Shown here: in pieces, positions 17,310 to 26,654 of the stretch
Layout of the letters: each line of letters starts with the position of its first letter
Position numbering within the stretch: the stretch's first letter is position 1
Assembly (NCBI GenBank): GCA_028280575.1
Contig: JANQLN010000092.1
Location: 1 to 64,000, forward strand
Length of the DNA stretch: 64,000 nt
Direction of reading: 5' to 3'
Source: Clostridia bacterium
GTDB taxonomy: Bacteria; Bacillota; Clostridia; Acetivibrionales; STF1-152
Position numbers and translations under genes: made by a program
Notes under the pieces: generated by a model
The model's input: the letters and a program-made list of their open reading frames with translations, nothing else
Told to the model about the DNA's origin: nothing
Database searches by the model: none

Positions 17310-17432
17310 ATGAAAAGGAAAATCTTTATGGCGGCGGCATCTTTGATGACACTGTGTGCACTGGCTATATCGTCTTCGGCTTGTTTAATCGGCCTATACC
17401 AGCCGGAAGAGCCAAAGCAGCTTCGTAAATGA
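17310..17432 (+). CDS. agrD: AgrD-like autoinducer propeptide
   Basis: A 40-residue peptide: basic amphipathic leader (MKRKIFMAAASLMTLCALA), core SSSACLIGL, then the charged tail YQPEEPKQLRK. The tail aligns with the conserved DEPEVPKEL-type recognition tail of S. aureus AgrD, which places the AgrB cut after CLIGL and predicts a five-residue thiolactone ring closed on Cys25. GGGGGAGGAG lies directly upstream and the gene starts 15 bases after agrB. Sequence and position together make the call strong; the exact ring is inference. Confidence 0.88.
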   Translation: MKRKIFMAAASLMTLCALAISSSACLIGLYQPEEPKQLRK

Positions 17433-17511
17433 GGATTGGGACCGGGGTGCGGGGAGGAGCAGATCCTCCCCCGTGCCAAATATTGAGATTGGGTTAAACA
17501 GGAGAGAATTT

Positions 17512-19221
17512 ATGCAAAGAATTGAAAAAGACAGGAAAAAGAAGCTGATTGAAATTGCAGGTGTTATTAAGCTTTTTTCCATTTTTTTATGCGGGATAAT
17601 AGTATTCAATGTTATGGGTAATCTATATCCCATTATAGGCCTAAAGGACTTAGCGAGGAAAAATTACGATATTTTTGTTATTACAGTTATAATAATATTT
17701 GTGGCCGCCTTATGCTACCAGGTGTGGGTATTTTCAGCAAGAAGGTCAAACAAGGAAGTGGAGAATGAAATAAAAAATAATATTGAGACCGTACTCTTCC
17801 TGATCCTTTATTCGGCGCTTGTTATAGCTTCCGGGGCCCATGCCAGCCCTTACAAGTTTATTTACCTTTTTATCATTATTACAACAACCATACAGCTTGG
17901 CATGGGATATGGAATGCTTGTATCCGTAGTGTCCTCCGCCATAATACTTGCCATGGACCTTGTATCTATACCGCTGGTTGGCGTCAATAGGTATTTTGAG
18001 ACTGATATTATACTGTCGGGTATTTTCATTTTAACAGCCTGGCTGTTAGGCTACTATGTCAAGATTGAAAAAGAATACAGGAACAGTGTGTCCGGCCTTG
18101 TCAGCAAGGATGAGCTTACCGGGTTATATAATCACAGGTATTTCCAGGATTCCCTCAAGGCCCAGTTTGACCATTCCCGCAAATACAACAAAAAATTCTC
18201 ACTTATCTTGATCGATATAGATAATTTCAATTATTACAACAGGATGTACGGGTATGTCGCAGGAGATGAGGTAATAAAATCAGTAGGTAATTTGATCAGG
18301 GATAATATACGGGAGATTGATGTGCTCGCCAGGTATGGAGGAGAGGAATATACCGTAATACTTCCCAACACGGACAATAATGAAGCATTGAATATAGGAG
18401 AGAGGATAAGGAAAGCGGTTGAGAATACCAGGTTTCCGGGAGAAGAGAACCAGCCCAACGGAAAGCTTACGGTTTCGGTAGGTGTTACCACGTTTCCCGA
18501 TAAGGCTAAAACGGAAACGGAAATGATAAACAGTGTGGATGATGCCCTTTTAAAGGCCAAGTACATGAAAAAAAACAGGGTTGAAATATATCATTCCATT
18601 ATGGAGGAATTAAGGCAGGATATTGATTCTGAGCATATGGACCTTGTGAATACCTTAAAAACGCTTTTAAGTATTATACACGCCAAGGATAATTATACCT
18701 ATGCCCATACGGAAAGAGTTGTAAAGTACAGTATGAAAATTGCTACTAAAATGAACCTGACCGAAATGGAATTGAAAACAGTCCGGTACGGCGCTTATTT
18801 GCACGATATAGGCAAAATAGAAATACCGGGTGACCTTTTGAATAAAAAAATGCCGCTGGATGAAAGTGAATGGGATATTTTAAAAAAGCATCCTGAAAAA
18901 GGCATTGAAATAATCAGGAATGTTGATGCCCTTATAGACGCTCTGCCCCTCATCAAGCACCATCATGAAAGATATGACGGTTCAGGCTACCCTTCCGGAT
19001 TAAGCGGGGAGGAAATACCTTTGCTGGTGAGGATTCTTACTATTGCGGACAGCTTTGATGCCATGACTACAAACAGGCCGTATAAACCGGCTATGACTTT
19101 AAATGAAGCCATAGAGGAAATTGAAAGATGTAAAAGGAGCCAGTTTGATCCCTTTATAGCTGAGGTTTTCCTGGAAATACTCAAAGAAGAATATGCCGAA
19201 TTGCAGGAAGCCCTTTTATAA
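17512..19221 (+). CDS. Membrane GGDEF/HD-GYP c-di-GMP turnover protein
   Basis: A 569-residue protein: five to six N-terminal membrane segments (about residues 15-190), a GGDEF diguanylate cyclase domain (KDELTGLYNHRYF; signature GGEEY, an accepted active variant; about 200-355) and a C-terminal HD-GYP phosphodiesterase domain (YLHDIGKIEIP and HHERYDGSGYP; about 380-565). Both catalytic signatures look intact, so it could both make and break c-di-GMP. The start is set at ATG 17512 with GGAGAG at good spacing; an upstream GTG at 17473 lacks one. It starts 79 bases after agrD with no terminator between, which suggests co-transcription with the agr genes. Confidence 0.93.
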   Translation: MQRIEKDRKKKLIEIAGVIKLFSIFLCGIIVFNVMGNLYPIIGLKDLARKNYDIFVITVIIIFVAALCYQVWVFSARRSNKEVENEIKNNIETVLFLILYSALVIASGAHASPYKFIYLFIIITTTIQLGMGYGMLVSVVSSAIILAMDLVSIPLVGVNRYFETDIILSGIFILTAWLLGYYVKIEKEYRNSVSGLVSKDELTGLYNHRYFQDSLKAQFDHSRKYNKKFSLILIDIDNFNYYNRMYGYVAGDEVIKSVGNLIRDNIREIDVLARYGGEEYTVILPNTDNNEALNIGERIRKAVENTRFPGEENQPNGKLTVSVGVTTFPDKAKTETEMINSVDDALLKAKYMKKNRVEIYHSIMEELRQDIDSEHMDLVNTLKTLLSIIHAKDNYTYAHTERVVKYSMKIATKMNLTEMELKTVRYGAYLHDIGKIEIPGDLLNKKMPLDESEWDILKKHPEKGIEIIRNVDALIDALPLIKHHHERYDGSGYPSGLSGEEIPLLVRILTIADSFDAMTTNRPYKPAMTLNEAIEEIERCKRSQFDPFIAEVFLEILKEEYAELQEALL

Positions 19222-19242
19222 GGCGAATTTTTAAATCAATCC

Positions 19243-19271
19243 TTGACAACATTTCTGTTTTAAAGTAATAT
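19243..19271 (+). promoter_or_regulatory. Sigma-A promoter of the valS T-box transcript
   Basis: TTGACA at 19243-19248; with a 17-base spacer the -10 is TAATAT (19266-19271); the overlapping TATAAT (19269-19274) would give a 20-base spacer. Confidence 0.75.
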
Positions 19272-19289
19272 AATAAAAAAGTAAAAAGG

Positions 19290-19530
19290 CAATGATTAAG
19301 AGTAGTAAGCGGAGTGCTGTCCTTATAGAGAGGATTGGCCGACGGCTGGAAGCCTTTCCGGAAACAGGCCGCTGAAGTAGCTTATAAGTTTCGCATTTGA
19401 ATTTACAAGTAGGATGCGGCGGGTATTTTCCGTTATCAGAATAAAAAGGAGCCCCTTCCGGGGGGAATTTTGGTGGTACCGCGAACATTAACCCTTTCGT
19501 CCAAAGCAGTGGATGAAGGGCTTTTTTTAT
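19290..19530 (+). promoter_or_regulatory. T-box leader upstream of the valS operon
   Basis: Canonical T-box: AATGATTAAGAGTAGTAAGC 5' segment, T-box core TGGTGGTACCGCG (19471-19483), and a terminator with stem CCCTTTCGTCC (19492-19502)/GGATGAAGGG (19511-19520) and T-run. A GTA triplet (19423-19425) in GGGTATTTTCCGTTATC is a candidate valine specifier, an assignment I make only tentatively. The regulated unit begins with a small membrane gene, not valS itself. Confidence 0.9.
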
Positions 19531-19547
19531 TGGAAAGGGTGTAATAA

Positions 19548-19790
19548 ATGGTTTTTTTACAGGTATTGAGTATATTGTTTTTTGCTATTGCCGCCTTATT
19601 GGTATATTCCGCCGGCTTAATAGTCAAAAGGTTTAAGCTTGATGAAAAAGTGGAGTGCGGTTTTGAGCATTCCATGGATGAGGGGGAACTTGCGGAATAC
19701 AAGTATAGAAAAGCTCTTGTAAGGGTAAAAATGATTGGAATGGTTTTGGCAATACCTGCAATAATCATGATTTTTCTTGTATTTAAGTAA
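19548..19790 (+). CDS. Small membrane protein between T-box and valS
   Basis: An 80-residue protein with a hydrophobic N-terminal segment (about residues 3-25), a charged middle ([31 protein letters not shown]) and a second hydrophobic segment (about 60-78), so a two-pass hairpin protein. RBS AAAGGGTG. It sits between the T-box terminator and valS, so its expression should respond to tRNA-Val charging. No family recognised and no known link to aminoacylation. Confidence 0.7.
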   Translation: MVFLQVLSILFFAIAALLVYSAGLIVKRFKLDEKVECGFEHSMDEGELAEYKYRKALVRVKMIGMVLAIPAIIMIFLVFK

Positions 19791-19791
19791 A

Positions 19792-19857
19792 GCAATCTGC
19801 TTTGAAATCCACTAAAACCTTTTTTGTATTTCAAAGACCAATGCAAGAAATAAAGCC
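19792..19857. repeat. Dispersed imperfect palindrome, copy 4 (degenerate)
   Basis: GCAATCTGCTTTGAAAT (from 19792) and GTATTTCAAAGACCAATG with tail CAAGAAATAAAG follow the same plan as copies 1-3 but with more changes. It lies in the gap before valS. Confidence 0.45.
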
Positions 19858-19894
19858 TTTTCAAATAGTTACTTGCAAAAAAAGGAGATGGATT

Positions 19895-22540
19895 ATGGAT
19901 ATTATCATTGAAAAAACGTATGACCCGCGGAAGGTTGAGGACAGACTGTATAATATATGGATGGAAAAAGGATACTTCCATGCTGAAATAAACGGGGATA
20001 AAGAGCCTTTCACCATAGTCATGCCACCCCCTAATATTACGGGATGTCTTCATATGGGGCATGCTCTTGACAATACTCTCCAGGACATATTGGCAAGGAT
20101 GAAGAGAATGCAGGGATACTCGGCTTTATGGCTGCCGGGGACAGATCATGCCAGTATTGCCACAGAGGCCAGAATAGTTGAAGCTATGAAAGAGGATGGC
20201 ATTACCAAGGAAATGGTCGGCAGGGAAAAATTCCTTGACAGGGCCTGGCAGTGGAAGGATAAATATGGGAATAAAATTGTGGAGCAGTTAAAGAAGCTGG
20301 GCAGCTCATGTGATTGGGACAGGGAAAGATTTACAATGGATGAGGGCCTTTCCGAGGCAGTTAGGGAAGTGTTCTTAAAGCTGTATGAAAAAGGGCTTAT
20401 TTACAGGGGCGAAAGGATAATAAACTGGTGTCCCGGCTGCAACACATCCATTTCCGACGCGGAGGTAGAGCATGAGGAAAGGGAAGGCAGCTTCTGGCAC
20501 ATAATGTATCCCGTAAAGGACAGCGGCGAGCACATTGTTGTAGCCACAACAAGGCCTGAAACAATGCTGGGAGACACTGCCGTTGCCGTCCATCCTGGAG
20601 ATGAAAGGTACAGGCATTTGATCGGCGAAGCTGTTATACTGCCGCTTATGAACAGGGAAATTCCTGTGATTGCCGATGAGTATGTTGAAAAGGATTTTGG
20701 GACAGGAGCCGTAAAGATAACCCCGGCACACGACCCAAATGACTTTGAGGTTGGAATGAGGCATAATTTGGAACAGATAAATGTTATGGACATGAATGCG
20801 GTAATGAATGAAAACGCCGGGCAGTATGAGGGAATGGACAGGTATGAAGCCAGAAAACAAATAATTGGCGACTTGCAGGACCTGGACCTGCTCCTGAAAA
20901 TTGAACCGCACAGGCACAGTGTAGGGGCGTGCTACAGGTGTGGCAAGGTTATTGAACCTGTCATATCAAAACAATGGTTTGTTAAAATGCAGCCTCTTGC
21001 CGGGCCTGCCGTTGAAGCCGTCAGGAACGGGACCATTAAATTTGTGCCTGAAAGGTTTTCCAAGATATATTTTAACTGGATGGAAAACGTCCGGGACTGG
21101 TGTATTTCAAGGCAGCTCTGGTGGGGGCACAGGATTCCTGCATATTACTGCCTGGATTGTGACCATATGACGGTTGACCGCAAAATGCCTGTTAAATGCC
21201 CTGTTTGCAGCAGCAGCAGGATTGAACAGGATGAAGATACCCTGGACACATGGTTTAGTTCGGCATTATGGCCTTTTTCAACACTTGGCTGGCCGGAGGA
21301 TACCGGGGAGCTTAAATACTTTTACCCTACCAGCGTAATTGTTACGGCCTACGATATTATATTTTTCTGGGTTGCAAGGATGATTTTTTCAGGTCTTGAG
21401 CATATGGGAAAGGAACCCTTCAAGCATGTTTTGATCCACGGTATTGTCAGGGACGCCCTTGGAATGAAAATGAGCAAATCACTGGACAACGGCATAGATC
21501 CGCTTGAAATAATAGAAAGGTATGGAACCGATGCATTAAGGTATGCGCTTACTATCGGCAATTCTCCCGGCAATGACCTGAGATTTTCGGATGAAAAGGT
21601 TGAAGCCGGAAGGAATTTTGCCAACAAAATCTGGAATGCTTCCAGGTTTGTGCTCATGAACTTTGATGAAAGCCTTGATTTCAGCGATGTGGATGAGTCC
21701 GAATTCAGCCTTGAGGACAGATGGATATTGTCAAGGATTAATACACTGTCAAAAGAAGTAACCGAAAATATGGAAAGGTTTGAAACAGGAGTTGCCCTTC
21801 AAAAGCTGTATGAATTTATATGGGAAGAGTTTTGCGACTGGTATATTGAACTTGTAAAGCCAAGGCTTTATGACAGGGAGAGCCAGGGAAGACTGGAAGC
21901 ACAGTATGTGCTTAATTATGTACTTTCAAATTCCATGAAGCTTTTGCACCCTTATATGCCCTTCATTACGGAGGAAATTTACCTCCACCTGGCGGACCGT
22001 GATGAAAGCATTATGATATCGTCATGGCCTGAATATAAGAAAAATTACAGCTTCCCCGAAGCTGAAAAGGATATGGAAGTTCTCATGAATGCTATAAGGA
22101 GCATCAGGAATATTCGTGCTGAGATGAATGTTCCCCCTTCAAGGAAAGCAAAAATACTTTTTGTAACTGAGAACAGTAAAATGAGCGGCATACTCAAATA
22201 TGGAGAGTTGTTTTTCCGTACACTGGCCGGTGCGTCGGGCATAGAGATAAGCAAAAGCAAAGCGGGAATTGACGATGACGCCGTTTCTGCGGTAATTGAG
22301 AGTGCGGAAATATTTATCCCGTTAGCAGAGCTTTTAGATATCGAAAAGGAGCTGGAGCGGCTTCACAAGGAAAAAGAAAACCTCCTCGAAGAGCTTAACA
22401 GGGTAAACAAAAAGCTTGCCAATAAAGGTTTTATAACCAAAGCACCTGAAAAAGTAGTAGCGGCAGAAAAAGACAAACAGGTAAAATACCAGGAAATGTT
22501 CGATAAAGTAACATCAAGAATCAAAAAACTGGGCAAGTAG
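19895..22540 (+). CDS. valS: Valine--tRNA ligase
   Basis: Class I aminoacyl-tRNA synthetase of 881 residues, normal for bacterial ValRS. Seen: the HIGH-type motif in [20 protein letters not shown] (about residues 44-62), the CP1 editing domain ([17 protein letters not shown]), the KMSKS motif ([14 protein letters not shown], about 526-539), the anticodon-binding domain and the C-terminal coiled coil (about 815-880). The start is set at ATG 19895 behind AAAGGAG; the frame is open 93 bases further upstream but without an RBS. It is controlled through the T-box at 19290-19530. Confidence 0.98.
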   Translation: MDIIIEKTYDPRKVEDRLYNIWMEKGYFHAEINGDKEPFTIVMPPPNITGCLHMGHALDNTLQDILARMKRMQGYSALWLPGTDHASIATEARIVEAMKEDGITKEMVGREKFLDRAWQWKDKYGNKIVEQLKKLGSSCDWDRERFTMDEGLSEAVREVFLKLYEKGLIYRGERIINWCPGCNTSISDAEVEHEEREGSFWHIMYPVKDSGEHIVVATTRPETMLGDTAVAVHPGDERYRHLIGEAVILPLMNREIPVIADEYVEKDFGTGAVKITPAHDPNDFEVGMRHNLEQINVMDMNAVMNENAGQYEGMDRYEARKQIIGDLQDLDLLLKIEPHRHSVGACYRCGKVIEPVISKQWFVKMQPLAGPAVEAVRNGTIKFVPERFSKIYFNWMENVRDWCISRQLWWGHRIPAYYCLDCDHMTVDRKMPVKCPVCSSSRIEQDEDTLDTWFSSALWPFSTLGWPEDTGELKYFYPTSVIVTAYDIIFFWVARMIFSGLEHMGKEPFKHVLIHGIVRDALGMKMSKSLDNGIDPLEIIERYGTDALRYALTIGNSPGNDLRFSDEKVEAGRNFANKIWNASRFVLMNFDESLDFSDVDESEFSLEDRWILSRINTLSKEVTENMERFETGVALQKLYEFIWEEFCDWYIELVKPRLYDRESQGRLEAQYVLNYVLSNSMKLLHPYMPFITEEIYLHLADRDESIMISSWPEYKKNYSFPEAEKDMEVLMNAIRSIRNIRAEMNVPPSRKAKILFVTENSKMSGILKYGELFFRTLAGASGIEISKSKAGIDDDAVSAVIESAEIFIPLAELLDIEKELERLHKEKENLLEELNRVNKKLANKGFITKAPEKVVAAEKDKQVKYQEMFDKVTSRIKKLGK

Positions 22541-22583
22541 TGGTGGTTCTTGACTTGCACGCAAAGTATTTTTTATCTGCAGC

Positions 22584-22612
22584 TTACTTTTTAAACTGAA
22601 ATTGTGTATAAT
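22584..22612 (+). promoter_or_regulatory. Possible sigma-A promoter of the Rpn-family gene
   Basis: TATAAT at 22607-22612 with a weak TTACTT 17 bases upstream; the start codon follows after 19 bases, giving a very short leader. Confidence 0.5.
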
Positions 22613-22631
22613 ATATATTGGAGGAAAACAA

Positions 22632-23564
22632 ATGGCAAGGTTAAAAGCAAAAAATGACTATATATTTCAACAGATATTTGGCAAGCCTGAAAACAAGGAA
22701 CTTCTTGTAAGTTTTTTAAATGGAGTCCTTGAACTTGAAGGCAGGAGTGTCCTTACGGATATTATCATTGAAGAAAACACCAGGCTCCGTAAGGATAATC
22801 CTGAGGACAAACTTGGAATATTGGATGTCAAAGCAAGAACATTGATGGGAGAAGTTGTAAACATTGAAGTTCAACTGGTGAATCAGTACAACATGGATAA
22901 AAGAACTTTGTGGTACTGGGCAAAACTCTTTTCGGAGCAGTTGAAGGAAGGACAGCCATACAGCGAATTGAAAAAAACCATCACAATAAATATACTTGAT
23001 TTTAACTATATTGCAATAGACAAATACCACTCAGCTTTTCATTTATGGGAAGATGGAAATAAGGAGTACAAGCTGACGGATGCATTGGAAATAAGGTTTA
23101 TAGAGCTTCCAAAGTTTAGAAAGATATCGCCTGATTTTGGCAAATCTTTAGACCGGTGGTTAATATTTTTGGAAGATTCACCGGAGGAGGTGTTGGAAAT
23201 GGCAATAAATTCAGATCCGGCAATAGCAAAAGCGGAATCCATACTGGAGCAATTGGGAAGTATAGATGAGGTTAAGAGGTATTATGATTACCGTGAAAAG
23301 CTTGTAAGAGATGAAATTTCAAGACTGGAAGGTGCAAAAGCAGAAGGAAAAGCAGAAGGAAAAGCAGAAGGAAAAGCAGAAGGAAGAGCAGAAGGAAGAG
23401 CAGAAGGAAGAGCAGAAGGAAAAGCAGAAGGGGAACAGATTGGTATTGAGAAAGAAAGGCGCAATATGGCAAGGAACTTGATTGCCATGGGTCTTAGTAT
23501 AGCAGATATTGTCAAGGCAACAGGCCTTGATAAAGAAGAAATATCAAAACTCAAATTTAAGTAA
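22632..23564 (+). CDS. Rpn-family recombination-promoting nuclease (PD-(D/E)XK)
   Basis: A 310-residue member of the Rpn/PDDEXK transposase-like family, DNA nucleases that can raise recombination. Seen: N-terminal NDYIFQQIFGKPENKELLVSFLN, then the nuclease core LGILDVKA and VNIEVQL (the D ... ExQ variant of PD-(D/E)XK, about residues 68-90). Near the C-terminus is a run of AEGK/AEGR units encoded by a 12-bp tandem repeat, followed by a helical tail (GLSIADIVKATGLDKEEISKLK). The start is set at ATG 22632 behind GGAGG. No transposon ends are visible. The repeat number is likely to vary between strains. Confidence 0.9.
   Translation: MARLKAKNDYIFQQIFGKPENKELLVSFLNGVLELEGRSVLTDIIIEENTRLRKDNPEDKLGILDVKARTLMGEVVNIEVQLVNQYNMDKRTLWYWAKLFSEQLKEGQPYSELKKTITINILDFNYIAIDKYHSAFHLWEDGNKEYKLTDALEIRFIELPKFRKISPDFGKSLDRWLIFLEDSPEEVLEMAINSDPAIAKAESILEQLGSIDEVKRYYDYREKLVRDEISRLEGAKAEGKAEGKAEGKAEGRAEGRAEGRAEGKAEGEQIGIEKERRNMARNLIAMGLSIADIVKATGLDKEEISKLKFK
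23341..23430 (+). repeat. 12-bp tandem repeat inside the Rpn-family gene
   Basis: Seven units of CAGAAGGAARAG in register (23341-23424) plus a partial eighth. The unit encodes AEGK or AEGR, so unit gain or loss keeps the frame. Confidence 0.9.
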
Positions 23565-23598
23565 ATTGCCCAATATGCAAGTCAAGGCCTTACCTTTT

Positions 23599-23634
23599 TA
23601 TAACTGTTTTTTTTATTGACAGTTATATTTTTTT
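23599..23634 (+). terminator. Terminator of the Rpn-family gene
   Basis: ATAACTGT (23600-23607) pairs with ACAGTTAT (23619-23626), followed by ATTTTTTTT. Confidence 0.75.
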
Positions 23635-23660
23635 GCATTAAACTATATACATATTATAAT
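23632..23660 (+). promoter_or_regulatory. Possible promoter of the alpha-mannosidase gene
   Basis: TATAAT at 23655-23660 with TTTGCA 17 bases upstream (23632-23637); the -35 is a partial match. Confidence 0.45.
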
Positions 23661-23749
23661 GTAATTGAAATGTTATCATCAGCATAATAAATGCATAACA
23701 ATTATATTTATAAATATTGCTTTAAGCAAACAGGGGGGGCAAACTTGGA

Positions 23750-26587
23750 ATGAATAAAACTCTTTTAAAAGCTAACGAATTAAAGGACAAATGTAAAGGA
23801 TACTGGGCAAGCAGGATAATATGCCAGATTGGATATGCATTCAAGGTATCAGGTGTTAATGAATACAGGTTTAACAGCCTGATTGAAGATGCAGTCGAAT
23901 ACCTTTACAAGGGATATTGTGAAGAAGGTACAATTACCAGAAGTATGGCACAAAAAGCGGAAAGCATTATGGCTGAAATGTCAAAAGCTGCAAAGGATTT
24001 TAAAATGATTTGTGCCGCCCACGCTCACATAGACATGAACTGGATGTGGGGTTTTCCTGAAACTGTAGCCATTACACTTGATACTTTCAGGACCATGCTT
24101 GATTTAATGGAAGAGTATCCCCAATACAAATTTTCACAATCACAGGCTTCGGTTTACAGGATTGTTGAGGAATATAATCCTGCAATGCTGGAGGAGATTA
24201 AAAAAAGGATTAAGGAAGGGCGCTGGGAGGTCACGGCTTCCACATGGGTTGAGACGGACAAGAACATGCCAAATGGAGAGAGCCTTGCCAGGCATATACT
24301 ATACACAAAAAAATATCTTTCAAAGCTTCTTGGCATTAATCCTGATTCACTAAAAATAGATTTTGAGCCGGATACCTTCGGGCATAGCCTTAATGTTCCG
24401 GAGATATTGAATAAAGGCGGGGTTGAGTACTATTACCACTGCAGGGGATATGACGGGCATAATATTTACAGATGGAAATCTCCCTCGGGCAGCTCCGTAG
24501 TGGTTTACAGGGAACCTTCCTGGTACAATGCGGACATTGAACCTTCAATGGTGCTGTACGTACCTGAGTTCTGCACAAAATACGGGATTGATACGGCGCT
24601 GAAGGTTTATGGTGTGGGTGACCATGGTGGGGGACCTACCAGAAAGGATATAGAAAGGATAATCGACATGTCGGGCTGGCCTGTTTACCCTGAAATCAGC
24701 TTTGGAAGCTTTAGCCAATATTTTGATACACTTAAAAATATTAAGGATAAACTGCCTGTTGAAGATAAAGAGCTCAATTTTGTATTTACGGGCTGTTATA
24801 CCAGCCAGTCCAGGATAAAGACGGCGAACAGGATTGGTGAGGCAAAGCTTAACGAGGCTGAAAGCTTTAGCAGCATATCCGCAGCTTTTGCAGGAGGAGG
24901 CTATAAAAGTGAATGCTTTAAAGAGGCATGGGAAAATGTGCTTTTCAATCATTTTCATGATATACTTCCAGGCTCTGGAGTAATTGACACAAGGGAATAC
25001 GCAATGGGGCTTTTCCAGAAAACAGCTGCAATTGCCAATACCCAGACCGCTATGGCTCTTGGAAATATAGCTTCCAGGATTGATACGTCACAGCTTTTCA
25101 ATATAAGGGAGGATATCAGTGAAACCAGATCTGAAGGGGCCGGGGTTGGTTATGGCATCATGGATTTCAGCCTGCCTCAGACTGAAAGGGGAAGTGGTAT
25201 AAACAGGATTTTCCACCTGTTTAATCCTTCAGATTGTGAACGCAGGGAGTTGGTGGAAATAGTTGTATGGGATTGGGAAGGCAGCCCAGAGCGGATTCTT
25301 TTCAGAAACAGCAGCGGAGAAAAGGCAGAGCACCAGGTTGTTGAGAATAAAGAATTTCAGCACGGGGACAGCAGGTATTGGGGTCATAAGTATTTAAAAC
25401 TGCTGGTAGATGCTGTCGTACCTGCATATGGCTATAGTACATATACTTTATCGGAATTGGAACCGGATGGTGTATATTACGGGATGGACACTAATCCAAG
25501 GGTAGAGGTTTTAAAAAGTTATGTACTTGAAAATGAAAATTTAAGAGTTGAGTTTGATTCAAAAAATGCATCAATAATTTCCCTATATGATAAAAAGGAT
25601 GGAAATGAATTGGTTGAATCCATGCGTCCTGCAGGTGTCTTCCGGCTGGTTGAAGAAGCTGACGGGAAGAAAATGACTTCCTGGGTTGTTGGAAGGTATA
25701 TGGATGTACTGGATTTGAATTCAAATGAAAATGTAAAAATACTGGGTATAAATTCAGACGGCAAGTCATTAAGGCAGTGGATTGAATATGAGATAAAGTT
25801 TAGGGATTCGAGGCTGAAAGTAAATGTATCTCTAGCCAGGAACTGTACAAGAATCGATTTTAATGTTGAATGTGATTGGCAGGAAAGAGCAGTAAAGGGA
25901 GGGTTTGTGCCCCAGTTGAATTTTTATGTGCCCTTTGGCTATATGTGCAAAAATTATAAGTATGATATTCCTTTTGGCACTATTGAAAGACCTGGTATGG
26001 ATATGGATGTACCTGCAAACAGTTGGGCATTAGGAGTGCCCCGGGATAAAGGCAGCCGTGCCCTCATGCTTGTAACAGCTTCAAAATACGGGTTTAGAGG
26101 TAAGGATAATTCCCTTGCTGTTACATTGATTAGAAGCTCATATTACCCTGACCCATACCCTGAAAACAATATCCATAAATTCAGGTTTGCCCTGAATGCT
26201 TTGGACGGTTCTGCCAATATTATTCCGGTCAAGCAGGCATTTGACTATAATCACCCCATAAGCTTCCTCTCCGGTAAAGTGCATAAGGGGGACCTGCCCT
26301 TACAGAAAAGCTTCATTAATGCAGAAGGTGAAAATGCAGTTGTTTCCGCAGTCAAAATGCCTGAAAACGGCTCATCCGGATCATTGATAATCAGAGTATA
26401 TGAAACGGAAGGAACCAGGACGGATATGGCTGTTGCTTTTGCAAAAAAGATAAAAAAAGCCTATTATGTGGACATTAATGAAAATGCTGTCCAGAACAGC
26501 TTGAAGATAGATGTCCTGGATAAAAGAGTTAAATTTGAAATAGATGCTTTCAGCGTGGAAAATATCTGCGTGGAATTTGACTCATAA
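23750..26587 (+). CDS. Glycoside hydrolase family 38 alpha-mannosidase
   Basis: A 945-residue GH38 enzyme that releases terminal alpha-mannose. Seen: zinc-binding AHAHIDMNWMW (about residues 95-105), the nucleophile region IDFEPDTFGHSLNVPE (catalytic Asp of DTFGH, about 207), GVGDHGGGPTRKD, and FNHFHDILPGSG with further zinc ligands; beta-rich C-terminal domains follow. No signal peptide, so it is probably cytoplasmic and acts on imported or recycled mannosides. AGGGGGGG lies about 10 bases before the ATG. It converges on a glycosylation cluster that includes a PMT-type transferase, which suggests a shared mannose theme (inference). Confidence 0.93.
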   Translation: MNKTLLKANELKDKCKGYWASRIICQIGYAFKVSGVNEYRFNSLIEDAVEYLYKGYCEEGTITRSMAQKAESIMAEMSKAAKDFKMICAAHAHIDMNWMWGFPETVAITLDTFRTMLDLMEEYPQYKFSQSQASVYRIVEEYNPAMLEEIKKRIKEGRWEVTASTWVETDKNMPNGESLARHILYTKKYLSKLLGINPDSLKIDFEPDTFGHSLNVPEILNKGGVEYYYHCRGYDGHNIYRWKSPSGSSVVVYREPSWYNADIEPSMVLYVPEFCTKYGIDTALKVYGVGDHGGGPTRKDIERIIDMSGWPVYPEISFGSFSQYFDTLKNIKDKLPVEDKELNFVFTGCYTSQSRIKTANRIGEAKLNEAESFSSISAAFAGGGYKSECFKEAWENVLFNHFHDILPGSGVIDTREYAMGLFQKTAAIANTQTAMALGNIASRIDTSQLFNIREDISETRSEGAGVGYGIMDFSLPQTERGSGINRIFHLFNPSDCERRELVEIVVWDWEGSPERILFRNSSGEKAEHQVVENKEFQHGDSRYWGHKYLKLLVDAVVPAYGYSTYTLSELEPDGVYYGMDTNPRVEVLKSYVLENENLRVEFDSKNASIISLYDKKDGNELVESMRPAGVFRLVEEADGKKMTSWVVGRYMDVLDLNSNENVKILGINSDGKSLRQWIEYEIKFRDSRLKVNVSLARNCTRIDFNVECDWQERAVKGGFVPQLNFYVPFGYMCKNYKYDIPFGTIERPGMDMDVPANSWALGVPRDKGSRALMLVTASKYGFRGKDNSLAVTLIRSSYYPDPYPENNIHKFRFALNALDGSANIIPVKQAFDYNHPISFLSGKVHKGDLPLQKSFINAEGENAVVSAVKMPENGSSGSLIIRVYETEGTRTDMAVAFAKKIKKAYYVDINENAVQNSLKIDVLDKRVKFEIDAFSVENICVEFDS

Positions 26588-26594
26588 TTTAAGG

Positions 26595-26646
26595 TAATAT
26601 GGCTTTTGAAAAATCTTTTCGAGAGCCATATTACAACAATTAATGA
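26595..26646. repeat. Dispersed imperfect palindrome, copy 3
   Basis: AATATGGCTTTTGAAAA (from 26596) and AGCCATATT (26624-26632) form the arms; ACAACAATTAATGAAGG follows. It lies between two convergent genes and could serve as a bidirectional terminator. Confidence 0.65.
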
Positions 26647-26654
26647 AGGTCCGG

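Noticed and set aside
23341-23430. Short regular repeats resembling a CRISPR array
   Set aside because: Units are contiguous 12-mers without spacers and encode part of a protein; no cas genes occur in the window.
23272-23472. Leucine/phenylalanine-rich frame on the minus strand opposite the Rpn gene
   Set aside because: It is the antisense reading of the AEGK tandem repeat and has no RBS or family match.
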